Source: Hymenobacter volaticus (lineage in GTDB: Bacteria > Bacteroidota > Bacteroidia > Cytophagales > Hymenobacteraceae). From it: a stretch of DNA of 64,000 nt. Of this stretch, positions 28,405 to 37,981 are shown piece by piece. The DNA is taken from contig NZ_CP095062.1 in the NCBI RefSeq assembly GCF_022921055.1, forward strand, positions 248,001-312,000, in the 5' to 3' direction. Under the pieces are notes generated by a model. The model searched no databases and was not told the DNA's origin. It worked only from the letters and a program-made list of their open reading frames with translations. Made by a program: the position numbers and the translations under genes. Position 1 is the stretch's first letter, and each line of letters starts with the position of its first letter.

Positions 28405-28983
28405 ATGCGAACCAGACTACGTAGGCACGCCCGCCGCATCAAAGTAATTGTCTATCAAGAAACGCTATTTGACTACGAAGAGCATCTATGGACGTTCCTG
28501 GGGGCGTTTTTGGGAATTGGTTTAGTAGGCTTACTGAATCGTTATCGGTTGCCTGCATCCGATGCTCCCTTACTTATTGGTTCTTTTGGCGCTTCTTCGG
28601 TGCTGATTTATGGCGTAATCAACAGCCCGTTGGCGCAGCCGCGCAACCTCATTGGCGGACACGTGCTTAGTGCCCTTATTGGCGTGACGATGAACCAGTT
28701 GCTGCCGCAAGAGCAATGGCTGGCTGGGGCATTAGCCGTTTCGCTTTCTATTGTGGTTATGCAAATCACCAAAACCTTGCACCCACCCGGCGGAGCTACG
28801 GCTCTGATTGCCATTATCGGCTCTACGCAACTCAAGGCCCTTGGCTATTGGTACGTGCTGGTGCCAGTTCTATCGGGTGTGCTGATACTGCTGTTGGTCG
28901 CTATGCTAGTGAACAATATAACTCCCACGCGCCACTACCCAACCAACAAGCACTGGTACCGGTTCTGGCAACGCAAGTACTGA
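28405..28983 (+). CDS. HPP family integral membrane protein
   Basis: A 192-residue inner-membrane protein with about four hydrophobic helices. Family marks are FLGAFLGIGLVGLLNRY, LLIGSFGASSVLIYG, SPLAQPRNLIGGHVLSALIGV (in part) and the naming motif HPPGGATALI. Plant and cyanobacterial homologues transport nitrite; the role in Bacteroidota is unknown. It is a single gene with a basic cytoplasmic N-terminus. Length is normal for the compact form without CBS domains. Confidence 0.92.
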   Translation: MRTRLRRHARRIKVIVYQETLFDYEEHLWTFLGAFLGIGLVGLLNRYRLPASDAPLLIGSFGASSVLIYGVINSPLAQPRNLIGGHVLSALIGVTMNQLLPQEQWLAGALAVSLSIVVMQITKTLHPPGGATALIAIIGSTQLKALGYWYVLVPVLSGVLILLLVAMLVNNITPTRHYPTNKHWYRFWQRKY

Positions 28984-29073
28984 AAACGTCGACTACATAG
29001 GCTCGTGGCAAGGTCGACACAACAGTGCAAATCTTTGCTGCTAGCCAGTGGAAAACCCAATCGAGAGGTTGAG

Positions 29074-29655
29074 CTAAGCGGGCTTGTTAAGATGACGCCG
29101 GATACGGCTCAGCGTCTCTGTGGTCATGCCTAGGTAGGAAGCCACCATGTGTTGCGGTATACGCAAGGCTAATCCCGGAAACCTCTGCAGAAAGTCGCGG
29201 TATTTTTCCTCGGCTGAGTAGCTGATGGCAGAATGAATGCGGTTCTGTGAGGCCATGAAGCTACGGTGCAAGATACTGTTGATCAGCTGGTTGAATACCG
29301 GTAGCTCTTGCCGTAGCTGGTTGAAATCTTCTTTCCTAATCAGCACGACGTCCGAATCTTCGACGGCGTCAATGTTGTAGCGGGAAGGCTGGCCTGTGGT
29401 GAGGCTTTCTTGGTCGCCGGTCCACCAGTTTTCAACCGCAAAATTTAAAATATGCTCTGTCCCTTTGCTGTCCATGGTGTAGCTCCGCATGCAGCCTTTG
29501 GCCACAAACGCATTGTAGGTCCAAACGTCGCCGGCTTGCAACAGGTATTGGTGTTTGCGTAGGGTTCTAATTAAACAAGCCGCCTGAATACGTTGGAGTT
29601 CATCGGCTGTAAAGTCGGCCTTACTCAGCAAGTATTTCGCAAACACATCAAACAT
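29074..29655 (-). CDS. Crp/Fnr family transcriptional regulator
   Basis: About 193 residues. The start at ATG 29655 gives MFDVFAKYLLSKADF; the frame extends to 29679 without support. The N-terminal cyclic-nucleotide-binding-like beta-roll includes LLQAGDVWTYNAFVAKGCMR and WWTGDQESLTTG. The C-terminal helix-turn-helix is RIPQHMVASYLGMTTETLSRIRR. There is no Cys cluster for an Fe-S centre, so it is not a classical Fnr. It lies downstream of, and on the same strand as, an SDR gene, with a 13-14 bp inverted repeat just before its start. Confidence 0.9.
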   Translation of the reverse strand: MFDVFAKYLLSKADFTADELQRIQAACLIRTLRKHQYLLQAGDVWTYNAFVAKGCMRSYTMDSKGTEHILNFAVENWWTGDQESLTTGQPSRYNIDAVEDSDVVLIRKEDFNQLRQELPVFNQLINSILHRSFMASQNRIHSAISYSAEEKYRDFLQRFPGLALRIPQHMVASYLGMTTETLSRIRRHLNKPA

Positions 29656-29656
29656 A

Positions 29657-29721
29657 AACGGGACAAGGCAGAAGCACACGCAAAGAAATAGCTTTTGCGG
29701 TTATTCGGCCTTGTCCCGTTT
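29657..29721. repeat. Inverted repeat upstream of the Crp/Fnr-type gene
   Basis: AAACGGGACAAGGC (29657-29669 region) is the reverse complement of GCCTTGTCCCGTTT (29708-29721), 38 nt apart. It abuts the regulator start codon. It could be an autoregulatory operator pair or an RNA hairpin in the leader between the SDR and regulator genes. Confidence 0.4.
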
Positions 29722-29909
29722 GTAAGTGTGTTCTGGCTCCTAGCCTAGTATCTACACTGTAGTTTAATACAATAAGTTGAGTGCACAGCCAAGGTGAAGC
29801 GAAATGGGCTGTAGACTTTCTAGCGCCAACATAGCTACCCTTATAGTCTGGCAAAAGAATGAATTGAGCATAGCTACGCCGGCAACTTTTCGGTAACTGG
29901 CGCCGCTCT

Positions 29910-30767
29910 TTAGGCAGTGTATTTAGCGAGCCACTTGGCTTTGATAGTTGCCCGAGCGTCAATGAATTCCTGGTCCGTACCCTCGGCAATGGCGTCGAGT
30001 GGGAAGCGGAGCGGACGCGTGCCATCAGTCATGTTCACTAATGTTAGTACCCCATCGGCGATAGTTTGCGGATTCATTTGGTAGGCAGCCATTTTGCCGA
30101 ATAAGCCGGCACCTATGGCATTAAACCTCTGGACGGCTGCGTCGCCGTACTCAGCGGCAATGGCCGCGTTGTCGGCGTTGAGGCCGGTTTTGTCGCCGTT
30201 GTTCATTTCCGTTGGATACACCCCCGGCTGGATGCTGACGTTCTCGATGTTATAGTCGCGCAACTCTTCCTGCAAGCCTTCTGTGATACTTTCCACCGCA
30301 AACTTCGACGCCAAGTAAGGAATCATAAACGGTAAAGTGTGGCCGCTGGCCCCGGACGTGAGGTTGATGACGAGCCCACTACGTGCTTGGCGCATAGCAG
30401 GCAGCACTGCCTGATACGTGCGAACAACACCGTAGAAATTCACTTCGAACATGCGGCGAATTTGGTCCAGCGAATACGCTTCCACTAACCCAAAACCCGA
30501 GACACCCGCGTTGTTGACCAATACATCGATGCGGCCATGCTTGTTTAGTACATGCGCCACAGCTTGCTGCACTGATTCATCGCTGGTTACATCCAATTCC
30601 ACTACCTCCACGTGGGGTAGTGCGCCCAACTCTTGAGCTACAGCTGCGTTTTTGCTCGTTGTGCTTCGCATACCCGCTACTACGTGGTGGCCAGCCGCTG
30701 CCAAGGTGGTCGTCATTAGTTTACCAAAGCCGGTGCTAGTGCCAGTTATTAAAATGATTTTAGACAT
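29910..30767 (-). CDS. Short-chain dehydrogenase/reductase (SDR) family oxidoreductase
   Basis: A 285-residue classical SDR. The NAD(P)-binding motif TGTSTGFGKLM follows the start directly. VELDVTSDE, the NNAGVSGFG motif, the Ser in NLTSGASG and the YLASKFAVES catalytic Tyr/Lys (YxxxK) are all present. Cytoplasmic; substrate unknown. The TGxxxGxG variant and length fit the SDR group that acts on retinol-like or aldehyde substrates, but that is not decisive. A strong dyad lies about 100 bp upstream. Confidence 0.93.
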   Translation of the reverse strand: MSKIILITGTSTGFGKLMTTTLAAAGHHVVAGMRSTTSKNAAVAQELGALPHVEVVELDVTSDESVQQAVAHVLNKHGRIDVLVNNAGVSGFGLVEAYSLDQIRRMFEVNFYGVVRTYQAVLPAMRQARSGLVINLTSGASGHTLPFMIPYLASKFAVESITEGLQEELRDYNIENVSIQPGVYPTEMNNGDKTGLNADNAAIAAEYGDAAVQRFNAIGAGLFGKMAAYQMNPQTIADGVLTLVNMTDGTRPLRFPLDAIAEGTDQEFIDARATIKAKWLAKYTA

Positions 30768-30868
30768 GACGTTTCACTTGTCGTTGCTTACAAACGGATA
30801 AGACTTCACGGCCGCCATAGCCGGGTCATTCCGATAGCACAAAGTTGAGTCAAGCCTAATCCAGAGCC

Positions 30869-30906
30869 TTTGACATTTATCAAAAAGCCAATTGATAAAT
30901 GTCAAA
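30869..30906. promoter_or_regulatory. 14-bp perfect dyad upstream of the SDR gene
   Basis: TTTGACATTTATCA (30869-30882) and TGATAAATGTCAAA (30893-30906) are exact reverse complements around a 10-nt spacer. On the SDR coding strand, a CAACTTTG box resembling the Bacteroidota -7 element follows about 20 bp downstream (30847-30840), so the dyad would overlap or flank the -33 region. It is a probable operator. Confidence 0.5.
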
Positions 30907-31060
30907 AGGCTACACGCAGTATGCTTAGGATCAGTCTATTAGTACTAAGGTAGACAGCAGGTTCTCTTCAAGCTGAAGCTAGAAGTACGCTAATCCAGGC
31001 ACGACGAGTGCGAACTGATAAAGTAAGACTATCGTGAATGGAGAACTCCTGTCACACAAA

Positions 31061-31801
31061 TTACAGTGGTCCAAACAGCGCATAGCAGAGCGCGACGGTG
31101 CCTGCACCCACGAGCGTATTGAGCGTGTTCACGGCATTATTGGAAAGCATCCCTTGGCGCTCCAGCGTGGCACCAAGCACAGAATCAGCTAGGTTGCCAA
31201 TGGCACCCGCCAACAAAACCCACCCAAAGCCCCAATGCCAGCCCAGCCCAATACTATAGACACTCGCAATAATGGCACTACCCACCAGCCCCAGCGCTGT
31301 GCCTTCCAGACTAACCACCCCGTCGCGCCCCCGCACATCGGGGCGTAGCGTGAGGATGTGGTAGAAACGTCGCCCATACACATTGCCCAACTCCGAGGAA
31401 AGGGTGTCGGCAGTAGCGGCGGCCAAGCTACCAGCTAGCAATAGTTGGAAAAACTGCGCGTGGGCAGGTAGCAGCCAGCTTAACAAGCCCGCTCCGCTAG
31501 CCACGCCTGCATTCGCCAAGGCCTGGGCGGCAGTTCGGCGCCCTTGGTTTGCTTCCGCTAAACCGAGACGTTGCTTGTCGAGTCGTTTCCAAGCTGAGGC
31601 CGCCGAACCAAGCAGAAAGAAAACTGCTAGGAGTGCCAAGCCAGTAAAGCCCGCGCCCAGAAACAGTAAGACGCCCAGCAAGCCACCGGTAGCAGCGCCG
31701 AGCAAGGTTAATTTGCCGGTCCGCACGCTATAAGTCATGCCTGCGCCCAACACTAGCAGCACAACAAACCAGGAAAGCAAAGGTGATAGAGAAGCAAACA
31801 C
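31061..31801 (-). CDS. DUF92 family integral membrane protein
   Basis: A 246-residue protein with about six hydrophobic segments and a GTG start. Family marks are GSAASAWKRLDKQRLGLAE, GRRTAAQALANAGVASG, AAATADTLSSELGNVYGRR and GRDGVVSLEGTALGLVGS. Members in plants and archaea (VTE6/VTE5-like) are linked to phytyl-phosphate kinase activity; the bacterial role is not established. It is a single gene on the minus strand. Confidence 0.9.
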   Translation of the reverse strand: MFASLSPLLSWFVVLLVLGAGMTYSVRTGKLTLLGAATGGLLGVLLFLGAGFTGLALLAVFFLLGSAASAWKRLDKQRLGLAEANQGRRTAAQALANAGVASGAGLLSWLLPAHAQFFQLLLAGSLAAATADTLSSELGNVYGRRFYHILTLRPDVRGRDGVVSLEGTALGLVGSAIIASVYSIGLGWHWGFGWVLLAGAIGNLADSVLGATLERQGMLSNNAVNTLNTLVGAGTVALCYALFGPL

Positions 31802-31935
31802 GAGTACCAGCTACAAGAGCTGCAAGGTAGGATGCCAGCACACATCAAAGCAACGAGCCGGATCTAGCATACCGCAGGCTAGACTTTTATCTGATTGCAA
31901 GTACTGGAAATTGTATGCCCTCGCGCTCAAGCTCA

Positions 31936-32886
31936 TTATCGGTTTGGCTGAACGGCGGTTGCTCTGGCCGGTGTTGGTCGAAGTAAAAGGAATAAGATAA
32001 GCCAGAAAAATAAGGCCGCTCCCGCCTGTGAAAAAGACAGCGAATAGTCGGCGGTAATAAAGTCGTTTAGGCTAGCATCATACAATACCGCAAGTTGGGT
32101 AGCGCCAGCGTTTAAGCGGCCGTAATCGGCTTCGGTGATGGCCACGACTCGTTGCTGGTTTTTAAAAGGGAATGTAGCCTGGTAGGTATACCAATGATAC
32201 TTGCGGCCATGCGAAAGACGGTCGGTGTCTACTACCGTAACCTCTGTTTTTTGGCCGTTGCGTTTTAGTTGGGTGCCGTACTGATAATACTGAAAGGCAT
32301 CGTAAGTAAGAAACAAAGCCATGAATCCAAGCCCAGTAACGAACAGCGCTCGGGCGATGGTTTGAATAAAAGTCAGCCCGGTCAGACGCACCAGAACACC
32401 GCCTCCCACAAAAAACAAGGCCAGCATAAGCAAAACAAACAGCGCTAATGCCTTGGTTTCGCGGGAAAAGTCGGCTACCACACTCCAGTTGATCAACCGA
32501 GAAACCACGCGAGTGTCATCAGCAATCGGCGCCCGTTGGAGTTGTCCAAACCGGTCCGACTGCTGGTGATAAAGTAAGGTGACTCGGTCTCCTTCCGACA
32601 GCCAGAGCGTATCAGACACGTAACGAGTTTCGTAAGCTTGGTTGTGGTGCGTGAACCCGATGTAGACGGCATTGCCAAGCACATCCCATAAGGCGCGGGA
32701 TGTACGGTCGGCCCGCTTGATCTGCACGGTTACCGGCTCACCTTGACTTTGAAGTTGAGTTTGGAATACTTCTTCCTGATAGAAGTGCCACGCTAGCATC
32801 ACGGCCACACCCAATAAGGCAGTCAGTAGGATTCCCCAAACCAGCTGGTATAGGCCTCCCAGGAAACGAAAGAACTGCTGTAACAT
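31936..32886 (-). CDS. Membrane protein with DUF3592-like domains
   Basis: A 316-residue protein with four transmembrane segments (about 10-33, 145-170, 178-200 and 280-300). Between them are two extracytoplasmic beta-rich regions, one with DTLWLSEGDRVTLLYHQQ and one with KYHWYTYQATFPFKNQQRV and LNAGATQLAVLYDASLND. That alternation and the 'covers a value, then V.YDP-like' ending are typical of DUF3592 proteins. Function unknown; the family call is moderate. Confidence 0.55.
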   Translation of the reverse strand: MLQQFFRFLGGLYQLVWGILLTALLGVAVMLAWHFYQEEVFQTQLQSQGEPVTVQIKRADRTSRALWDVLGNAVYIGFTHHNQAYETRYVSDTLWLSEGDRVTLLYHQQSDRFGQLQRAPIADDTRVVSRLINWSVVADFSRETKALALFVLLMLALFFVGGGVLVRLTGLTFIQTIARALFVTGLGFMALFLTYDAFQYYQYGTQLKRNGQKTEVTVVDTDRLSHGRKYHWYTYQATFPFKNQQRVVAITEADYGRLNAGATQLAVLYDASLNDFITADYSLSFSQAGAALFFWLILFLLLRPTPARATAVQPNR

Positions 32887-33380
32887 CAGACGGCGCAGAT
32901 TTAGCTTCTTTCAACTCTCGCTCTGTGCGGTATAAGCGGCCGTGTGCTTAGCTGAAGTTGGGCAACACAGCAGATAGATTTCCAAAAAGCCGTGCCCTGT
33001 AATACACTGGAGGGCAAAAGCTATTACAATATAGTAAGTATCTAATGAATAAAAGTTAGCTCAGGCTGCAAGGCTAGAAATGCTGGGGCAGGATGGCGAT
33101 GCTTTTTCTTGCACACCATGGTAAGGGGCACTGTGCTGGTTGACAATGAATTGCTAGGAGCACACCATAATTCCTACTGCTAAAAGCACTTAGTTGCAAT
33201 CTTCGTTTAGCACTCGGATAACTCCAGCACTTGCATTCTCCGCCCAATCTGCATGAACTTGCTCAGCTAACTTACTTCAGCTTGATAGATAACTGCTTTT
33301 AGTGACAGGTAGCCAGTACATTACATTTAGTCCAGCGTCCGGCTTTAAATAATGGTAGGGGCAGCGAGCCTATAGTTAAC
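32887..33380. other. 494-bp intergenic region, nothing recognised
   Basis: Between two leftward genes. I see no gene, terminator hairpin or repeat. Promoter elements for the gene at 32886 should lie near its right-hand side. Confidence 0.3.
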
Positions 33381-33605
33381 TCAGCGCTTAGGTAAGCGCT
33401 GGGACTGCAAGCGGACAACTTGCTCCAAGGTTAATTCGCCCCGTACATAGCGCTGGAGCAAATCTAGGGTTGCTAAACTCACTTGGGGTATCCCAGCATC
33501 TGCAATGCCAACTAGATTCTCAGCTTTTCTCAAGCGTTGTAGCCAGTTCTCCCTTTCAACCGACGAAAGCATAGCCGGTGGAGCTTGAAAGTATAATTGA
33601 TTCAT
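33381..33605 (-). CDS. Small protein with antitoxin-like C-terminal helix motif
   Basis: About 74 residues from the ATG at 33605 (MNQLYFQAPPAMLSS). The tail LATLDLLQRYVRGELTLEQV resembles the short helical motif (Y..GE.s.eE) of VbhA-like antitoxins, but no Fic-type toxin or other partner is adjacent. It is a single gene. The antitoxin reading is weak; treat it as an uncharacterised small cytoplasmic protein. Confidence 0.5.
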   Translation of the reverse strand: MNQLYFQAPPAMLSSVERENWLQRLRKAENLVGIADAGIPQVSLATLDLLQRYVRGELTLEQVVRLQSQRLPKR

Positions 33606-33996
33606 TGACTTAATAAAATGCAATAGCTTGTTTTCGCTTCTTAGTAAATATAAAACAACTAGTAACAGCCTAAACAGTCGTGAGAGGTAAATTTATTGAA
33701 ATTTTTATTCAGAGAATTCCCGAACTACACACCAAGCATTTCCGTGATATGCAATAACCGAACCGAATACGCAGCCATTTGAGAATCGAAACCTGAGGGT
33801 AAGAACGAATGGTTGTTTGATGCATTCAACTTATGCGGCGTAACCGCAGCTCGTCATCAGGTAAGACAAGTAAGTAGAGTTGGCAGATGAGGTTTGTGTA
33901 GCCAGCTTATGCTTGCCAAGCTATACGTCTCTGGGTGGCCAATAAGGGGTATTTTTCAAGGCGGCAGGCTCGCTTGAATGTTTTATCTTTGAGTAG
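33606..33996. promoter_or_regulatory. Divergent intergenic region before the hybrid regulator
   Basis: About 390 bp between the leftward small gene and the rightward hybrid sensor-regulator. It should hold both promoters. No specific box or repeat is convincing. Confidence 0.25.
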
Positions 33997-36836
33997 TTGC
34001 TTGGCTTTCCCACCCACTGCACCGCGCAACCTTCTTTGAACAGTTTGCCACTCTTCCGATTTCGATTGTTTCTGTTGTTGGCGCCCATATGGTCGTTGCT
34101 GGCGGGTTGCGCTCAATCGGTGCAGCGACCCGCTTACCGGATTGGGTTTTCGCAGTACAGCGTGACAGGTCCGTGGCGCCGCTCTATGCTCGAAGGCATG
34201 GAACGGGAGCTCAGCTTCCATCCGGAAGTGCAGCTGCAAATGTTGAATGCGGAAAACAACAGCCGCCGCCAGCAGCAGCAGATAAAAGAGTTGATACGCA
34301 GTAACATCGACCTACTTATAGTCTCGCCCTACGAAGCAGAGCCTTTGACTCCGGCCGTAGAGGAAGCCTTCGAGCGCGGTATCCCAGTGGTGCTGCTCGA
34401 TCGGCGTATTAAATCCGATAAGTATACTGCGTATGTAGGAGGCAACAACGAAGAAGTAGGCGAGCTAGCGGCCCGGTTCGCGGCTCGTCTCTTACACCAG
34501 CAGGGCGACATCATCGAGATATTAGGGTTGCCGGGTTCGTCGGCTGCTTCCGGCCGCCACCAAGGCTTTATCCGGGCATTGGCCACTTCGCCGGGAATGC
34601 ATGTAGTGAGCCAGATAAATGGCACGTGGGAAAAAGCAGCCCTGAAGCCCGCGCTAACCGCCGCCTTGAAGGCGCACCCGGGTGTGACCCTGATTTTTTC
34701 GCACAACGACGGCATGGCCCGCGGCGCTTATGAAGTATGCCAGGAACTAGGGCTAACCAAGCAGGTTCGCATCATTGGTGTAGACGGGCTGGTGGGCAAA
34801 GGCCGGGGCTTGGACTTGGTGCAGCAAGGCGTACTAACGGCTACGGTGCAGTATACGCCTGGCGGCGAGGAAGCAATCCGGACGGCGCTGAAGATACTAA
34901 ACAAAGAGCCCTTCCAGCGCGAAAACATCCTGGGTACGTTGCTGATTGACTCCACCAATGTGCTGGACATGCAGCAGCTAACCGATAAGCGCGACATCGA
35001 GCGGCAACATCGGTTGTTGCAAAGCCTGCGCGCCACCTATGCCAGCCAGCAAAGCATCTTGTATGGTTTGATAGCCACGCTATTTGGTGCGGTGGTATTG
35101 GGTGCTTTTGCGTGGCATTCGGCGCGCCGCAACCGCCAGATCAACCAGCAATTAGCTGATCAAAACGCCGAAAACGTTAAGATCAACCATCAATTAGTAA
35201 AGCAAAACGAAGAGATTTTGTCGCAGCGTAACCAGCTGGAGCTGTTGGCCCAACAAGCCCGCGCCGATACCGAAGCCAAGCTGCGCTTTTTCACCAACTT
35301 CTCCCACGAGCTTCGCACGCCTCTGACGCTGATTCTGGGCCCTGTGGAAGAACTCTTGACTAGTAGCCCCGATCTGACGATGGCTCAGCAGCAAGATCTG
35401 ACTTTAGTGCGCCGTAACACCCAGCGTTTGCTCCAACTAGTCAATCAGCTGCTAGACTTCCGCAAAATTGAGGTCGGTAAAATGGCGGTGCGCGCCACCG
35501 AAGGCAACCTAGTGGCTTTTGTGCGCGACATCGTGGACTTGTTTGAAAAGCCGGCCCGGCAACGGGGCGTGCGCATCAAGTTTATGGCGGCCGAACCCGA
35601 GTTAACGGCTTGGTTTGACGGCAACGTGCTTGATAAGGTGTTTTTCAACTTGCTATCCAATGCCCTTAAGTTCACCCCCGACCAAGGCCAGATAACCATC
35701 AGTCTACAAGCCAGCAGCGACAATCGGGCGTTGCGGGTGAGCGTGGCCGACACTGGCCGGGCATTAGCGAGCAAGACCGGGCGCACATTTTCGAGTGGTT
35801 TTACCAAGGCGACCAGGAAGTGGGTGCGAAAGGCTCGGGTATGGGGCTGGCCTTGGCGCAGGGTTTGGTGCGCTTACACCAAGGCCAACTCACATTCAGC
35901 AGCCGAGTGGGCCAAGGCAGCACGTTTGTAGTGACGTTGCCCCGTGAATTGCCCGAAAACTTACGCGCCACTGGCAGCATGACTCCTACCAACTTTGCGT
36001 TGCAGGAACCCGAAACCATCGTCAGCAATTTCGACGCTGAGGTGAAAGAGCCTGCACCAGAAACGGAAAGCGAGACACTGGTACTCGTCATCGAAGACAA
36101 CGCAGAAGTCAACGACTTTGTAGCCCGCAAGCTGCGCCCGCATTTCCGAGTGGAAAGCGCCACCGACGGCCATACCGGCTTGCGCCTAGCCACCGACCTG
36201 ATACCCGACCTGATTGTGTGCGACGTAATGATGCCTGGTCTAACCGGCTTGGAAGTGGTAACACAATTGCGCGAAGATTGGCGGACTTCGCACATTCCGG
36301 TGGTGCTGCTTACGGCTCGCAACGCGCCCGAGCAGCAAGTGGAAGGCGTGCAGGCCGGCGCCGACCTCTACCTGACCAAGCCATTCAACCCTACCTTCCT
36401 GCTCGAAAGCTTGCGCACCTTGCTGGCTAACCGTAACCGACAGCGCGAACATTTTCGTCGTCAGTTGTCGGTGGCGGCTGTGGCACCGGCTGCCAATCCC
36501 GATCAAAAGTTTGTGGCCGACCTTACGGCCATTGTGGAAGCCAACCTCACCAAAGCTAATCTCGGCGTAGAGGACGTGGCCCGCAGCCTGGGCATCTCGC
36601 GGATGCAGCTTTACCGTAAGGTGAAGGCTGTGCTCGGCACGGGTGTCACCGACTTCATTCAGAACTTGCGCCTAAGCAAAGCCCGCGACTTGTTGCTCGA
36701 CGAATCGCTCACGATTACCGACGTTGCCTACGAAACCGGTTTCTCTTCGCTGTCTTATTTCTCGACCAGCTTCAAGGCCCGTTACCAACTTTCTCCTTCT
36801 GAGTTCCGGGCTTTGCAGCTAGCCCCGCCTAACTGA
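33997..36836 (+). pseudogene. Hybrid two-component system sensor/regulator with periplasmic sugar-binding domain (one frameshift)
   Basis: One-protein signalling system that switches on a polysaccharide locus. Order: signal/anchor ending LLAGC; type I periplasmic binding domain (YRIGFSQYSV to VQYTPGGEEAIRTALK); transmembrane helix ILYGLIATLFGAVVLGAFAW; coiled coil; HisKA with FSHELRTPLTLIL; HATPase; receiver with VLVIEDNAEVNDF and DLIVCDVMMPG; AraC-type HTH (VEDVARSLGISRMQLYRK and the YETGFSSLSYFSTSFK end). The frame breaks in the ATPase G-box at 35757-35761; adding one C restores DTGPGISEQDR. The sugar-binding sensor is like the fructose-sensing type in Bacteroides, not the usual propeller. 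The start is uncertain; the first codon in frame is TTG. Confidence 0.88.
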
Positions 36837-36868
36837 AAGATTTGTTGAAACACGTGTTACAAAATTAC

Positions 36869-36897
36869 AACCGAGCTTAGTTTAGGCTCGGTTTTTT
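36869..36897 (+). terminator. Rho-independent terminator after the hybrid regulator
   Basis: AACCGAGC (36869-36876) pairs with GCTCGGTT (36885-36892) and is followed by a T-run. It lies 30 bp after the regulator stop codon and separates it from the kinase-SusC operon. Confidence 0.85.
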
Positions 36898-36910
36898 ATT
36901 GTTTAACTAA

Positions 36911-36939
36911 TTGATTAAAAGTGATTTGAATAAAATTTG
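36911..36939 (+). promoter_or_regulatory. Candidate promoter of the polysaccharide utilisation operon
   Basis: TTG at 36911-36913 and TAAAATTTG at 36931-36939 approximate the Bacteroidota -33 (TTTG) and -7 (TAnnTTTG) elements with 17 bp between them, about 60 bp before the kinase gene and just after a terminator. Confidence 0.4.
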
Positions 36940-37000
36940 CGGTTTGAACAGTATTTGAAAGAAATCAGCAAACAGCAAGCAGGAGTAGGGGTGCACATTT

Positions 37001-37870
37001 GTGGAAACCACTGCCGAAATGAATTCGCCTGCTACCATCGCCTGCTTTGGAGACCTTCTGTGGGACATGCTGCCAACCGGCCGGCGGCCCGCTGGTGATG
37101 CCCTGCGTATGGCCTTGCATTTGCAGCGGATTGGTCAACCGGTGCAGCTCATCAGCGCTGTTGGCGACGACGAATTGGGCCGCGAACTGCTTGCCTGCTG
37201 CACCGACCAAGGCCTGGAAAACCACCTGATTCAGCAAAGCAAAACACACCTGACGGGCGTTGTTAAAACCACTCAGCACCACGGCCGCGCGGCCAGTTGG
37301 AAGATAGTTGAGCCCGTCGCCTGGGATTATATTCAATGCTCGGCAGCGGCTCGCACGGCGGTTCAGCAGGCCCGGATACTGGTCTATAGTTCGTTGGTGA
37401 CCCGCAATTTCACTTCGCGGGAAACGCTCTACCGGCTGCTACTCGACGCCCCATTCAAGGTATTTGATGTGAACCTGCGGCCCCAGCACTACAGCCGCGA
37501 AGTAGTGAAGTACCTGTTGCAGCAGGCCGATTTAGTGAAGCTGGAACAGCACGAGCTAACGGAGATTATAGGGTGGTTTGGCCAACCTGCTGAGCCCACT
37601 ACTGCGCTCCCCTGGCTGGCCGGGCGATTCGGGTTGCAAGCCATTTGCCTGATGCAGAAAATGGGTGGTGCTCTCCTGTGGACTAACCACGAACTCTTTA
37701 CCTGTCCGCCAGCAACTGGGCAGGATAAGCCATTCAACGGCGCCGCTTTTTTGGCCTCCTTACTCGACAATTGGTTGCAGCAGCACGGCCCCGCCGAGTG
37801 CTTGCGCCGCGCAAGTGCCGCCAGTGCTCCACTAGTGCAAATAGAGCATTGCTTTACTTCCTCTGGCTGA
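37001..37870 (+). CDS. PfkB-family carbohydrate kinase-like protein lacking the catalytic Asp
   Basis: A 289-residue protein with the ribokinase fold. It starts like Bacteroidota fructokinases (CFGDLLWDMLPTG) and keeps VGDDELGRELL and FDVNLRP. Two functional motifs are altered. The substrate loop GGAPxN reads RRPAGDALR, and the DTxGAGD anion-hole/base motif reads DKPFNGAAF at about residues 242-250, so the catalytic Asp aligns with Ala248. The start at 37001 is GTG; an ATG follows at 37019. It lies between a regulator with a sugar-binding sensor and SusC. It is probably a pseudokinase or sugar-binding protein; alternatively, the Asp could be supplied from elsewhere. Confidence 0.8.
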   Translation: METTAEMNSPATIACFGDLLWDMLPTGRRPAGDALRMALHLQRIGQPVQLISAVGDDELGRELLACCTDQGLENHLIQQSKTHLTGVVKTTQHHGRAASWKIVEPVAWDYIQCSAAARTAVQQARILVYSSLVTRNFTSRETLYRLLLDAPFKVFDVNLRPQHYSREVVKYLLQQADLVKLEQHELTEIIGWFGQPAEPTTALPWLAGRFGLQAICLMQKMGGALLWTNHELFTCPPATGQDKPFNGAAFLASLLDNWLQQHGPAECLRRASAASAPLVQIEHCFTSSG

Positions 37871-37981
37871 TGCCTGTCAGCTCGCAACCTTGCCATTTCT
37901 GTGACTGGCTTGAGCAATGATCTGGCAGTGCCTCAAGCTAACCAAGACGTCCTTTCTTCCTTCCCACTAGCTCTGAGTACC

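Noticed and set aside
33381..33605. Toxin-antitoxin module
   Set aside because: Only a weak antitoxin-like helix motif is visible and no toxin gene is adjacent in either direction.
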